Shown: piece after piece, positions 46,430-58,269 of the stretch
Numbering within the stretch: the stretch's first letter is position 1
Layout of the letters: each line of letters begins with the position of its first letter
Source of the DNA: Acorus gramineus
Taxonomy: Eukaryota > Streptophyta > Magnoliopsida > Acorales > Acoraceae
NCBI GenBank assembly: GCA_030737835.1
Contig: JAUJYN010000019.1
Location: forward strand, 3,060,433 to 3,124,432
DNA: 64,000 nt
Direction of reading: 5' to 3'
Made by a program: the position numbers and the translations under genes
Notes under the pieces: generated by a model
The model's database searches: none
Seen by the model: only the letters and a program-made list of their open reading frames with translations
What the model was told of the DNA's origin: nothing

Positions 46430-47606
46430 AACTGGAACAACCCCATGCAGGGGAGCTGATGAAGCCGTGGCCTCTACCTCCTCGACAAGGGAGGAATCGA
46501 CTTCCGGAGAAGAAGGAACCTTCACCGTCTCTGGTACCTGAATGACTGGAGAGCCTGGTGAGCATCCCTCTTCAGTGGAGGGCGCAGAAAGCTCGGTGGT
46601 AGCCACACCGGCAGCACTCAAGGTAGTTCTCTCCCCGCATGGGATATAGGGGAAACCTCCGATGGGGCTTTGGCTCTACCTTCAGAGTCCGCCCCCTCAA
46701 CCGATGAGGTCGGGCGAGCAGCTTTGGTCTGCCGTTTCGAAGGAAGTTGTAGTCTAGGCCTCTTCTTCAAAGCCAACTTACCTTTGGAGGCAGCGGACCG
46801 TTTGCCCACTTCGTCGAAAGCGACAGCCTCAACAAGGGCAGGGGATGCGTCGAACCTCGAAGACCAACCAGTACCGTCAAAGAAAAACCGACAGCCCTGG
46901 ACCCGGGGAGGTTAAGGATTTTGTGAAAATCCTTTTCCTCCAACTATTGAGCCCTAGCAATCTGATCGAGTTTCACCACCGATAGGTCTAGGGGCGCATG
47001 CTCCGAATCATCTGCAAGGAGCATATGGTGCCCGTTGGCTAAGAAAGAAAGGAAGGGTAGATAAGGAGTATAAAGTCCGGTGATTTTGTGCTCACCCAAT
47101 TTTGCCTGGCGAAGACGACATGGCACCCACGGTGCTTCACTCGAAGCAGTGGCAGGAAGCTCCCACGGGCCGATCAGTTGCACAAGGCCTTCATCCCTCC
47201 ATCCGTTGTTCGATGAAGGAAGCTTTTCCACGAGAGGGACCGCACCTAGTCTCGCCCAAAGATAGTAGGCGTGCTCTGACTTCCTCAGATCGTACAGATG
47301 GGGGATGTCATCCACCCTGAGCTGAAGCTGCAGTTTGTGGTTGATCATAACAACGCACATCAGCACCCATAACAGATTAGGGGAGCATTAAACCGGGTGA
47401 AGATTAAATCGGCACATAAAGTCCCTGATCAGCTCAGGGAGAGGAAAAGAAAGGGATCTCGTCAGCATCTGAGAAGGATACATGAAGAGCTTCTCAGAGC
47501 TGCTGCTTTTAAGTTCATCTATGTATCTGAAAGGAGTAGGTGTGATGGCAATGGAATCCGAAATAGACAGGTAGGACCTTAGTTTCTGAACAATGTCTAT
47601 CGACAT
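46430..47606 (-). pseudogene. Gypsy extra ORF (PF04195-like), first minus copy, broken
   Basis: Reads SLSFPLPELIRDFMCRFNLH, a stop, then PNLLWVLMCVVMINHKLQLQ, SEHAYYLWARLGAVPLV and SSNNGWRDEGLVQLIGPW. This matches the 'putative gypsy type transposon' domain found in extra ORFs of Tat-lineage retrotransposons. Further on, a basic/Ser-rich tail (SKGKLALKKRPRLQLPSKRQ) runs in shifted frames up to the junction with LTR E. The function of these ORFs is unknown. Confidence 0.75.
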
Positions 47607-48161
47607 GGTGGCGCGAGGAGAAATTCGAGAAGAGGTAAGGTCAGAAAAAGAGCAGGGTATTTGATTTCTGAATTCTCTCTCCTCTTCTCATCGAATGATG
47701 GAAACTTATAGAACAGTCCTCCCTCAAAGAATTCCCGCAATCATGATAGGAGCGCGAGAATCAAAATCATGGAAGATTTGCCACCAAAATCTTCTGCAAA
47801 TATCGAGGGACAGCTGGCGAGAGGAACGAGGTGCCAGTTTCGATAAACGTGCAGCCTACGTGGTAAATTTATTATCACGAATTTTTCACGTGGCATGGAG
47901 AAAAGACGGAATGACAAGAAAGCCTCTACAGACTCGTGGGCACGACCAGAGAAATCCTGTTCGTATAAATCCTGTTCGAGGATCATGTTCGCGGGTGATC
48001 GCAGATACGATAAGTTTTTGGGACTCCACGATAAAACAAAATAATTGTACAGTGAGGAGATGTAATAGTCAAAGCGAACGAGTAGATAAAAGACGATCAA
48101 GGTTAAGCAAAGAAAGTAATTTTTTATTCATTAATTTGATAAAGGTTAAAAAAAAAAGGTT

Positions 48162-49476
48162 TCAACCCTCTGCTCGGTCTTCTACTCGTCCTTTCCCACA
48201 AAGTCTCCTCTCCCTCACAGCTTGGTGCAATCTGGGAAGCTCTTCATTGCTCATCTCTCGAAAACCATGAGAATGGTCAGCATAGCCCAAGCGGTATCCA
48301 CTGATGAAGTCCAGAAGGCGATCTTCCTCATCACCCTCACAGGCTTCGCAGAGCGACCGCAACTGATGAGTTATGGAGAGGGAGGCGGCATGAACAGAGG
48401 CTTGCAAATTCCTTGAAGGGCCGCCGGAGGGGAGGAGGACACTCTGTAGACAGTCTCTGGGAGTAGGAGCAGCATCAGCCCCAACACCTGAGGTCACTAG
48501 GGGCACCGTCGGCAGGGCGTCAGCATCCGTGTCACGGGTGGGAGGAACAGGTTCCTCAGGAGGAATAGACAATGAAAAAAAAGAAGAAGAGGAAGATGAT
48601 CAAACTGCAGGTGGAGATGGTGGAACAGAATGCGGAGGTGACAAGGTTAAGTCCACCAGCAGGGCAATGGAATTTGATCCAGAACCCAGCCAGAGGAGCC
48701 TCGAGGAGCGCCGCCTCGCCCCGTTGTGCAGGGCGGTGGTAGGAGGAACAGGACCAGAGCCACCCGCTGACTCAACCACACTGACAAGAAAAGTTGCGAC
48801 GGTGGAGCACGTCGCGGTTCTTCCAATTCAAGGAGTTCCCACCACGATCGGTCCGGATAGTCCATCACCCGAGAGATGTCGCCCATCTTCACTTCCTCGA
48901 CCTCCGGCCTGGGGGCATCCACCATCGACCTCCGGGGGTGACACAAATGGCGATGGGACGAGTCCCAACCGTCTGGCATCCAGGAACCCGGACCCGAATC
49001 CTGCGACTCTCCCAGCCGTGGATATCGCCCCGAGCCATGCCGAGGACCAGCTCAGGTGCTCTGGCCCAACGAGAGACGTAGAAGGGCGGGGACCGCCTGG
49101 AGGATGAAGCCTTGACCTGATAGATCCAACGGACCTCGGTCAGGCCCAGCTCAACTCCTGTCTTCTTCCCCAATGCGACCACGCACATCAAGACGCGGTA
49201 TACGTTGGGAACGACCAGGATGGGATGGAGGCCAAAGAAATCAAGAAACTCTGCCACCAAGCGTGGCAGAGGGAGAGAAAGACCCCCATCTGTGAAGTAG
49301 ATGGGATGGAGGAGAATGGAATCAAGATAAAGGGTGGGGACCTCATCTTCGGCCAACTCGTCAATCACAAAGTCAGACGAGAGGCCCAACTCTCTATGGA
49401 GGGCTACAGCGGTGGTAGTTTTCTCCATGATAATGAAGGAAGGCGTGAGATGAGATGAAGGGCTCCTCCCTCTCAA
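48162..49476 (-). pseudogene. Gypsy extra ORF (PF04195-like), second minus copy
   Basis: Begins near 49431 (MEKTTTAVALHRELGLSSDF) and continues LSLPLPRLVAEFLDFFGLHP, PNVYRVLMCVVALGKKTGVE, the PF04195-like core. Later frames give a Pro/Ser-rich middle and the C-terminal FISGYRLGYADHSH (near 48285). It sits just upstream of a polypurine tract and a plus-strand LTR and is antisense to that element, matching the antisense extra ORF known from some Tat-lineage elements. Frameshifts near 48900 and 48570 break it. Confidence 0.75.
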
Positions 49477-49799
49477 ACCCCCCCCCCCCCCCGTTTTTTA
49501 TATATCTGTTGAAGCGGCGCCTCGAGAAGACAGCCGCACTTATTTCGCTGCAAGTATCGAGGAGTAATCATCAATGCCAGTAAAAAGGGGATTCACAGAA
49601 TCTGAAGAGATGCTGACGATTGGATTTCCCAAACGCCATTTAGAGGCCACGCGCCATTAAGGCTGACGAGGCGAATCTGCCGTCAAATCCTGGGCGGGTC
49701 AGAGAATCCCGAGAGGGCAGACGACCAGATCTTTGACCCCCAAAGAGGAATGGGGGCGAGGTGATTTATCATGATCTCCTACTCTCTTGACAAGCCAAA

Positions 49800-49819
49800 A
49801 GAGCAGCAGAGGGGGCATC
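49800..49819 (+). other. Polypurine tract of the plus-oriented gypsy element
   Basis: AGAGCAGCAGAGGGGGCATC directly precedes the TGTGGAGG start of the LTR at 49820. This is where plus-strand DNA synthesis would be primed. Confidence 0.65.
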
Positions 49820-50604
49820 TGTGGAGGTAAAAATCCTCACCGCGACACATGTCACAACAAGGGGTAATGCATCACACCAGGATGAACGTGGGCTTACCGT
49901 GGGACCCGCGAATCCGAGTTCCAATCCTTGGTCATGATGACTCTCCCAGATGTGCTGACACGACTAGATCCAGTGTCTAGTTGGGCGGTTGGGCACCCGA
50001 AGGCGAGTAGTCTAAGGCACGACCAGACATGAGGTCTGGTCGGTCGACCTTACTCCTCGAAGGTGAGTAGTCTAAGGCACGACCAGACATGAGGTCTGGT
50101 CGGTCGACCTTACTCCTCGAAAGCGTGATGTGAAGCGTACGGGCGAGCACATCAAGAGACCCCGAGCAAGAAGAAGAAGTGGTCAAAATACCACTAACGC
50201 CTGTAACTGCCAAGGTAGCATTTAAGACCCATTACCAACAGAACGTGGGCAGTTAAGGACCGACGTGGAACATAAATATCGGGAACGTTTCCCTGAAAAA
50301 AGGCCCACTAAACACTTAGTGGCAAGGCAGATACAAGGCCATTAAAGGAACTACGTGTCACTTGATCCCTAAGGAGTACGTAGACAGCCTATAAAGAGGT
50401 CACGCGCTCAGCACTCTAAGGGCACAGTCAAGCAAGGTCAAGAGAGTTATCCATTGAGTCAAGCCCAATCATTGAGTTATGTTTGTGTTGTTTCCTATTC
50501 AGTCATTGAGAGAATCAAAGCATAGCTGTAAGAATTCATATTGCTTGAGTTCTTTTTCCCAGTAAACTTACAAATCTAACTGAAGGGGGAAAATATCCTC
50601 CTCA
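49820..50604 (+). mobile_element. Gypsy LTR, plus orientation (3' LTR), 785 bp
   Basis: Begins TGTGGAGGTAAAAATC and ends GGAAAATATCCTCCTCA. It matches, in opposite orientation, the LTR at 58270-59106. A polypurine tract lies on its left and no primer-binding site on its right, so it is a 3' LTR whose internal region lay to the left. It contains two tandem 60-bp units at 49999-50118. Confidence 0.85.
49999..50118. repeat. Two tandem 60-bp units in the plus LTR
   Basis: Each unit contains GACCAGACATGAGGTCTGGT, an inverted repeat with 7-bp arms (CCAGAC/GTCTGG core). The same unit occurs four times in the minus LTR. Confidence 0.9.
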
Positions 50605-50619
50605 GAGGCGGTTGCGGAT

Positions 50620-51877
50620 CCCACCTCCAATCTTCCAGTTGCTTCCTCCAGAGTTTCAGTTGGAGCAACTCGTGCTGAGTCCTACCTTGCCAAGGAGGTA
50701 GCGACCGTAGCTTCTTAAGTTTTCTCACCTAGGGTTACTCCAGTTGCAACGACAGGGTCGGTGTCTGTGATCGTTGCCTCATCAGAGGTGCCCCCAGCCG
50801 AGATGATGGAAACTATTTCCTTCCCAGCTTCTCCCCCAAGGGTGCCCCTAATTGCTTCGACTACGGCAGGGATGCCCCCAGTCTTTTCGACTGCGGCAGA
50901 GATGCCCCCAGTCGCTTCGACTGCGCTTGGTTCTTCGGGCCCTTCTCGCTTGGATGCACTCTTCGTGACGACGTTCGTGGATCATTCTCCTGCTGTCGTG
51001 GGTGCTGAGGTTCCTCGTTCGGCTCCATTGGAGACCCCTTCAGCTCCTGCTTCTGAGGCTACGTCCAGCACTTCCTCGAGAGGTCTTCTGGCAGATCGTG
51101 CCAGCAAAGAGTTAGCCAGTACTCAATTCAGGGGTTGTCTTCTCGAGGGTGACCTGGACTGTGCTCGCTGGGCTACGATGGAGACGCTTTTCACCCTGCT
51201 AGACTGGAGCTTTTACAATGTAAGTGTTAAAATTCTATTTTGAAGCTTTTTTTTCAAGGTCTTAACCATTTTTTCCCCAGAACTTTGTCATCTGGCAGGT
51301 GCTCAATGATCGAAGCCTGGATGCGATGAGGTCTGAAGCTCTCTTGAAGTTGGCAAAAGAACTCGCTCATTGAAGAGAAGCACAACTGAAGTCGATCGAG
51401 GAGCAGTTTGTGACTGCAAAGCAAGCTCGCCTCGTAGTAGAACTCACTGAATCTTCAACTCATCGAGACTTGTCCGCCGCTCAAGTTCGGGCCGTTGCTG
51501 CTGAAGAGCGAGTGAGAGAGCTACTCGAGCTGAAGCTCTCCCAATCCTTCGATCAGGATTCCTTTTCCTTGCGGGTGCACAACGCGGAAAAGCGAGTTGA
51601 GGCCCTGATGCGTTAGTTGCAAGAGCCGCAAGTCAAGCTCTGTGAGCTTCGAGCCGACTGTGCTGCTGCTTTCGATGATGGTTTGTTGAAGGGTCGAGCA
51701 GAAGACTTCGCGACTATGACGGACCAGATGAAGGAGATCACATATTCTTTCACGACTTGCGCTGAGAAGAACTATAATTGCGGATATCGTCAAGGATATG
51801 AAGATAGATCCAACAATGTTTCTCCTCGCATACCTCCTGGTTCTGATTCTGGGCCCGATGATGGGTCTCAAATCTAG
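50620..51877 (+). pseudogene. C-terminal part of a gypsy extra ORF, plus strand
   Basis: From 50761 a Pro/Ser/Ala-rich frame (SASVxP-type repeats such as AGMPPVFSTAAEMPPVASTA) leads to ASKELASTQFRGCLLEGDLD. After a break come coiled-coil-like frames (SIEEQFVTAKQARLVVELTE; AEKRVEALMR) and the end CGYRQGYEDRSNN, resembling the GYRLGYAD end of the minus copy. Its N-terminal PF04195 half is absent, cut at the LTR end (50604). It is antisense to the gag-pol at 52.6-58.2 kb and so fits as that element's antisense ORF. Confidence 0.65.
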
Positions 51878-52599
51878 ACCTTTTGTAAAGAACAATGTTT
51901 TCATAAACGACTTGTCTTTTACATGTCTGCTTGTTTTTCACGTGATCTGAATGTTTGGAGTGCTTATTGGCGTGATAATAGAGCTTTGTGCCCACTCGAT
52001 GGACTAACTCTTATTTATCACGTCATCTCAACCTCCGTGGGGCCGGGGCCCCTCGAGACTTGGTGAACATAGGGAAGATTATCCTTCTTTTCGTGCTCGC
52101 AGTGTGAGGGTGTCTTGTACGTCCCTTCTCCTCCTACTTGAGAGCTTTGAAGATGGAGTGCTTAGGATGAGAAGGTAGTACCCTTTTTAGAATTTTAAGT
52201 CTACAGACTAATTCTGCTCGTTCTTTCCTAGCGACCTCGAAAGATTGGTCACAGAGCCTAGGCTCTTTGTGACCATGTGAGCATAGGGGGAAGCTTGTAC
52301 TTCTTAACGACCTCATCGTTTGAGTGTAACCTATGTATCTCACTTTTGCATGCCTTTTACTCGAGTGCTTATCGATGGATGGGGCGTCCCCCGCGCGACC
52401 TCTTACAAAGAGTGCTCATCCGACCGACCTGAACTGGATCAACGCGCGACCTCCGCAGAGTGCTATTCTCACGACCTCTTTGGAGTGCTTTTCTCGCGAC
52501 TGCTTTGTCGAGAGTGCTAATCTTGCGACCACTCTACAAGAGTGCTTTATTTGAATCCAAGTTCACAGGCGACCTAGAACGGGCTTCCATTCACATAAA

Positions 52600-53770
52600 A
52601 TATTTATAATGAATTGAAACTAAGCAAAAAACCAAATTTCATTTCAAAATTAATATTTTTTCAAATGCATTACATTGCGAGGTCATATGAGTGCCTCTCC
52701 ATTCATCCGTTCTAGATAATAAGCTCCTTTGGAACCCAGTTTGATGACCTTGTATGGGCCCTCCCAACTGGGTCCGAGCTTACCATCGGATCGTTTTCAG
52801 GATTCGGGGAATACCTCTTAAAGGACCAGGTCTCCAACTCGAAAGCTTCAGCGTGAAACCCTTTTGTTGTATCTTCGTGCGATTTAGTTCCGGTAGTTTT
52901 CCATCCTGATGAAAGCTGCTTCCCTTCGCTCGTCCCTCAAGTCCAGGTCAGACGCGAGAGCTTCTTCATTAGCCTACAGCTCAAAGTTCTCGATCCGAAA
53001 GGTTGGGATCCCCAGCTCTATGGGAATCACGGCCTCAACGCCAAAAGCCAGAGAAAAAGAAGTTTCCCCTATAGCCCTTCGCGCCATGATGCGGTACACC
53101 CATAACACTGAGGGAAGTTTGTCCACCTAGTTACCTTTGGCTGCGTCGAGCCACTTCTTGATCCTGTCCAGGATAGTACAGTTGGTGATCTCCGCCTGAC
53201 CATTTCCTTGGGGGGTAGCGTGGAGATGAGAAAAGGTGTTTTATACCCAACTCCTCGCAAAACTCCCTCATGGTTGCATTATCGAATTGTGTTCCATTGT
53301 CGGAGATTATGGTGTTCGGCACTTCGAGCCGGCACACAATCTCCTTCCAAAGGAAACTTCGCACCTCAACGTCGTGGATCCTAGCCAGGGCCAGCTTCAA
53401 CCCATTTGGTGAAATAATCAGTGGCGACCAAGAGAAATCGCTTCTGAGATGGCACCAAGGGCATAGGTCGGACTATGTCGAATCCCCATTGAGCGAACGG
53501 CCAAGGACTTGACAGTGTATTCAAATCCCTAGCTGGTCGGTGAATCAGCGGACCAAATCTCTGACATTTGTTGCATTTTCTGACTAGGTCGAGTGAGTCT
53601 TTTGCGAGGGTCGACCAGAAATATCTGGCAGTCAATACGCGTTTTGCCAAAGACCTTAAGGCCGCATGGCTCCCGCATATTCCCGAATGCATCTCTTCCA
53701 ACACCTCCTTGGCCTCCTCGTGGGTGACGCATCTGAGGAGTGGACCTTTGAAGCTTTGTCATTATAGAAC
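52600..53770 (-). pseudogene. Integrase region of the minus gypsy element
   Basis: Reading minus from ~53730: zinc-binding HHCC region (EEMHSGICGSHAALRSLAKR ... CNKCQRF), then the core with first Asp (WGFDIVRPMP), ATDYFTKWVEA, second Asp (ISDNGTQFDN) and the catalytic Glu in a shifted frame (GNGQAEITN). C-terminal pieces such as GVEAVIPIELGIPTFRIEN and RREAAFIRMENYRN extend to ~52850. Stops and shifts show it is dead. Confidence 0.85.
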
Positions 53771-54055
53771 ACCCTGATCAGAAATCAAAAACCGAGCGGA
53801 TCGGTTCTTGATTTTCCTGACTTCTTCTTTGTCTGCTGGGAGGAAGTCATCTTTCAAGTAAGACAAGATGGGATCCATCCAAGTCATCTCCCAGGGTTCC
53901 CCTTCTACTGCCATAATCTGGTCAAGGTAGGCGATACTCGGTTCCCCTAAGAACTCAACCTGAATTTCTCGAGACGACTCTCCTTCTAACGCACTTGCCA
54001 AATTTGCCAGGGCATCAGCTTGAGTATTTTGCTCATGATTGATTACGTGGATTTC

Positions 54056-54400
54056 CTAATCACCGATTTGTGTGAGCAGCGTACGTGCATAGTCTTGGTA
54101 GGCCTCCATACGATCATCCTTTGTCTGATATTCTCCAGTTCTCTGAAACACCACAAGCTGAGAGTCGCTGTAGATCGCCAATTTACAGATGGTGAGGTCA
54201 ACTGTGAATTCCCAAGCCCACGATGAGAGCATCGTATTCAGCTTCGTTGTTAGAAGCTTTGAACTCAAGCTTGATTGCGTGCTCAAAACAGGAATCCGTC
54301 TTCACTGTGTAAGATCAGCCCCGCTCCTGACCCTCTTCGATTGGACGCCCCATCGACATGGAGAGTCCAAGAAATTGGTCTATAGTCGGAGATAGCGCAA
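54056..54400 (-). pseudogene. Second RNase H domain (aRNH) of the minus gypsy element
   Basis: Contains ISWTLHVDGASNRRGSGAGL near 54370 and, after frame breaks, LTICKLAIYSDSQLVVFQRT, the Asp-bearing core of a plant-type RNase H. A second RNase H after the RT-RNaseH block is a hallmark of the Tat lineage. Confidence 0.75.
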
Positions 54401-54447
54401 ACCTGTTGCTCCGCCGGTGTAAGGTCGGCAATAATGTCTGTGACCAC

Positions 54448-55647
54448 CTATCCTTTGATTGCATCCTTGGGCTGGTAGTGGATATCAAAGGCTGAAAGTT
54501 CCACTGCCCATTTGAGCAACCGTTCCGCGACATCCGCCTTCTGCAAGACAGCCTTGAGAGGCGAGTCGGTGATGACATGGATCGTATGAGCTTGAAAGTA
54601 ATGGCGCTGCTTCCGGGCAAAAATGAGCAAGGCAAACGGAAGTTTTTCAATGCGGGAATACCTGGTTTCTGCCCCGCTGAGTGCCTTACTTGCATAGTAG
54701 ATTGCCCACTGCCCCCGGTCGATGTCTTTCAATAGCACGGAGCTAACAGCATGCTCGAAGGCTGCAATGTAAAGGAGCAGGATATCTCCTAAGGAAGGGC
54801 TTACCAGAAGTGGCAGCGTACTAAGGTACTTTTTTATTTCCTCGAACGCCTTTTGGCATTCTGGCATCCACTCGAACCTCTGAGCTTTTTGTAACAGCTG
54901 GAAGAATGGCTGGCATCGATCAGTGGCTCTGGAGATGAATCAGTTGAGTGCGGCCAACCTCCCTGCGAGTTTCTGCACCTCCTTTTTGTTTCGCGGAGGC
55001 TCCATCTAAATTATTGCCTTGATCTGATAAGGATTGGCTTCAATTCCTCGCTGTGTCGTCAGATACCCCAAAAACTTGCCCGAGGTGACTCCGAAGGAGC
55101 ATTTTGTCTCGTTTAGTTTAAGGCGGTACTTACGCAACACAGAGAAGACTTCCTCCAGGTGGGCCAAGTTGTTAACTCGACGCTCGCTTTTGACCATCAT
55201 GTCATCGATGTAGACTTCTATAGTCTTGCTGATCTGACGTTAGAAGACCTTAGTCACCAGCCTCTGATAAGTGGCCCCAGCGTTCTTTAATCCGAATGGC
55301 ATTACTTTATAGCAATAAGTGCCAGTAGGAGTTATGAATGCCGTTTTCTCCTGGTCGGGCTCATACATTGGGATCTAGTGATAGCCTGAATAAGCATCCA
55401 TGAAACTCATTAGTTCGTTACCCGATAAGGAGTCCACCAACTGGTCAATCTTCGGAAGTGGGAAGTTGTCCTTCTTACATGCGCTGTTCAGGTCGGTGAA
55501 GTCCACGCAAACCCGCCACTTCTTGTTATTCTTGGGAACCACCACAGTGTTGGCCAGCCACTTAGGGTGTTGCACTTCGCGGATGAATTCGGCGGCTAGG
55601 AGTTTGTTTACCTCATCTCGTACCACTTCTGCATGTACTGTGGCCAT
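54448..55647 (-). pseudogene. Reverse transcriptase and first RNase H of the minus gypsy element
   Basis: RT motifs in order on the minus strand: LAAEFIREVQHPKWLANTVV, KKWRVCVDFTDLNSACKKDN, LMSFMDAYSGYH, then (after a stop) [16 protein letters not shown] and the catalytic VYIDDMMVKS near 55200-55225, then KLNETKCSFGVTSGKFLGY. RNase H follows: LLYIAAFEHAVSSVLLK, IYYASKALSGAETRYSRIEK and VITDSPLKAVLQ. Stops after SGYH, near 55240 and at 55004 show decay. The catalytic DD is retained. Confidence 0.9.
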
Positions 55648-56088
55648 TCGTCGCTACTTCTGTCGGACTGGACGGAAGGTTGGTGAAATGAACAGCCAAT
55701 GACTTGCAACCTCTGGGTCGATCCCCGGCATGTCTTGAGGTTTCCATGCGAAGATGTCCTTGTTCTCAACAAGGAGGTCAAGTATCGCCTTTCTCTCTTC
55801 TGCCAAGAGTAAACTCCCGAAGAGAAAGTATTTCTTGGGGTCAAGTGGATCTATCGGAACCTGTTCGAGGTCTTCAAGAACCCTGTCTTTGGGACCGGGC
55901 CGACGCTCATCGGCCTTGACTCGGTCCTAAAGTAATTGTTACCTTTTTGGATGAATCTCTCCGTCCTCAGGCTACTCCTCAAACTCGGGTAGGGCCGACT
56001 TCCCTGCCATCGCCGCCATGTAGAAACGCTTCACGGCAACTTGGTCTCCTCGAATCTCCATTATCCCCTCGACGGTGGGAAAATGGAG

Positions 56089-56400
56089 TCATTGATGGTA
56101 AGTGGACGGAATCGCCTTCATCACCGCCTGCCAGGTGCATCCGATGATAGCGTTGTACGGAGACGGGAGGTGCATGATGGTTAACTCCGTCATAGTGGTT
56201 TGATTTCCTGCTTGGACTGGTAATGTAATTCGTCCGGCAGGGACGACTCGTGCCCCGTTGAATGCAACTAGAGGGTCCTTCGTTGGGATGAGATCAGCGG
56301 TTTTTAACCCCATCCAAAGAAAAGGTTTCATGAATAGGATGTCGGCCGAGCTTCATGTATCAACAAGAATCCTTTTAACGTCAAAATTAGAGATACCCAG
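56089..56400 (-). pseudogene. Aspartic protease region of the minus gypsy element
   Basis: The minus frame reads RILVDT, then a stop where the active-site Gly is expected, then SSADILFMKPFLW, and TIMHLPSPYNAIIGCTWQAV (the ILG-like strand). Retroviral-type protease that would mature the polyprotein; the active site is destroyed. Confidence 0.8.
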
Positions 56401-56562
56401 GGTGATTACCGGTGCATCTGAGTGTGGGGCCTTCACTCCTTCTAGGTCGGCGTCAGAGAAAGTGATGGCCCCTTCATCACCACTCCTTAGTCTCTTCACG
56501 ACCAGTTTTGGCTCCTGGTCAATCTACATCATCTCGACGGAGACCTGTATCCTCCTCGAATC

Positions 56563-57110
56563 TCATCGGGTGCTCTTCGGCACGACGAAATGCGGCATGC
56601 CCCTGAAGATGATGTCAATGACCCTCGCCGAAGTGTTGGGGTCAATATTTGTCACATGTTGCTCACCGAGAGCTGGGGTCTTCTCGACAGGAACATATTC
56701 TTTCAGATGCCCCCTTCGAATCTGGTTTTCTAAGTACCCCTGGAGGATATGGCATTGGTCAGTAGTATAGCCCATGCTCTTGTGGTAGTCGCAACGGAGA
56801 ATTTGATCCCGCTTTGACTCGTCACTTCTCATGGGTGCAGGCCACCTGAACAACGGCTCCCCCTAGATTTTGGACAGGTTTGCGATGGAGGAATCTTGAA
56901 GAACATCCCTCGTCCTTCGCGCACTTCGTTAGTTGAGGCACCAGGTTTCTTGCCCTTCTCGCCCCGCTGGTCTTTCTGGCGAGGCTCCTGCGGACGTCTT
57001 GTTGCTGCTGAAGAGGTAGCGGTCGTAGGCGAAGGCCGGGGAGCAGCCACTGCCTGCTTAAGGGTCTTGAATTCTTCTTCCACCTTAGCGTACTTTTCAG
57101 CATGCCCCAT
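56563..57110 (-). pseudogene. Gag C-terminal region with zinc-knuckle-like motif
   Basis: Frames 57110-56829 (KYAKVEEEFKTLKQAVA then a basic Arg/Lys-rich stretch) and 56853-56563 (CDYHKSMGYTTDQCHIL, a C-x2-H...C knuckle-like motif; then FRGMPHFVVPKSTR). This part normally binds the RNA genome. Confidence 0.75.
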
Positions 57111-57146
57111 TAAATCTTGTAAGTCGGAAGGAGTGCGCTTGATAAG

Positions 57147-57700
57147 CTACTCCTTGAGGCCATTCCAGGATGGCGAGCCGTTCCAGAAGGCCATTATTGC
57201 GGCACCCTCATTGCAATCTTCTACTTCGAACTTCAGGATGCGGAAACGATCGACATACTGCTGAATTGTTTCTTCCGACCGCATTTGGATCTTCATGAGA
57301 TCGCCAAGATCCTTCTTCCTCTGTCGGCTGCAGATGAAGTGCTCAGCAAACATGGTGCCGAGCTCTTCAAAAGTTCTGATTGTCGTAGGCGGAAGGAGGT
57401 GGAACCAAGTCAGTGCGGCCACTTCCAGGCTAGACGGGAAGAGGCGGCACATAAGCCTATCATAGAGCTCATACAACGCCATCGAATGACGGAATGCCAA
57501 GATATGATCATACGGATCTGCTGTTCCATTGTAAAGCATGAATTTGGGCTGAACGAACTTTTGGGGAAGTAGTTCTCTGAGAATCTCCACAAAAAACGGG
57601 AAGGCAAATCCCCGTATTGCATGCTCCACCATCTCGTGACTCGGAATGCGCCGTACTTTAGAGTGCAAGGTGTAGCGAAGTTGCACGATTGATCCCCCGG
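57147..57700 (-). pseudogene. Gag capsid (Retrotrans_gag) of the minus gypsy element
   Basis: Open frame of 179 codons with FVEILRELLPQKFVQPKFML, YNGTADPYDHILAFRHSMAL, CRLFPSSLEVAALTWFHLLP, and ETIQQYVDRFRILKFEVED, the standard plant Retrotrans_gag pattern. It forms the particle shell. It is continuous across the domain but breaks from its N-terminal part near 57690. Confidence 0.9.
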
Positions 57701-57840
57701 TTTGTTGGCGAGGCGGAGAGTCATGTTGTCGTGCTCCCTATACTTCACGAAAGGTGGATCGCTCTTGGTGTGCTTGCCTCCGTGAAGCCTCCCGTCGGGC
57801 GGAGCGTTCTCCATGAGGTGAACGCCGACGCCTCTGTTCT

Positions 57841-58209
57841 TCATGAGGCCGTCAACCCACTCAAGGAGTGCGCGAACGCCGACGGGATCGCTGCCTTTGA
57901 TTGGAGGAAGAGGTACTCCCCTCTAAACCTTCTGCATTGAGGGTAGGGGGGTTGGGTAATACAGGAGGTGGTGGCCGAATTTCCTCCTGAACTGGCTGTT
58001 GTTGATGCGCGTTCGTATAGAACTGTTGCATCGAGGCTTCGATCATTTGCTGCATTGACCCCTGTAGACGGGCAAATAGAATCTCTTGCGTGGACTCCAT
58101 TGCCCGCCTGAGGTCCTAGACCTGACCCACCAGGTCCCCGGTGAGCCATCAGCAGCAGCATCGGATGGGAGAATTTCTCTTTCCTATAGTCCTCCTGCAT
58201 TGGTGTCAC
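57841..58209 (-). pseudogene. Gag N-terminal region
   Basis: Minus frames begin just inside the LTR and PBS. They contain a coiled stretch (ARLQGSMQQMIEASMQQFYT), a Pro-rich stretch and a basic SRRRSRTP tail. Two frames share the coding, so it is frameshifted. Confidence 0.65.
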
Positions 58210-58250
58210 TAGGATTTAACATTGCGGACACTGGCTTTTTGTTTCAGTGT

Positions 58251-58266
58251 CCCACAGACGACGCCA
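58251..58266 (-). other. Primer-binding site of the minus gypsy element
   Basis: Minus strand TGGCGTCGTCTGTGGG lies three bases inside the LTR end (TGAGG, 58270-58274). It resembles the TGGCGCCGTCTGTGGG site of plant gypsy elements, with one change. It fixes this LTR as the 5' LTR of a minus-strand element. Confidence 0.75.
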
Positions 58267-58269
58267 AAC

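Noticed and set aside
49999-50118. CRISPR-like regular 60-bp repeats
   Set aside because: Repeats are contiguous without unique spacers and lie in a plant retrotransposon LTR.
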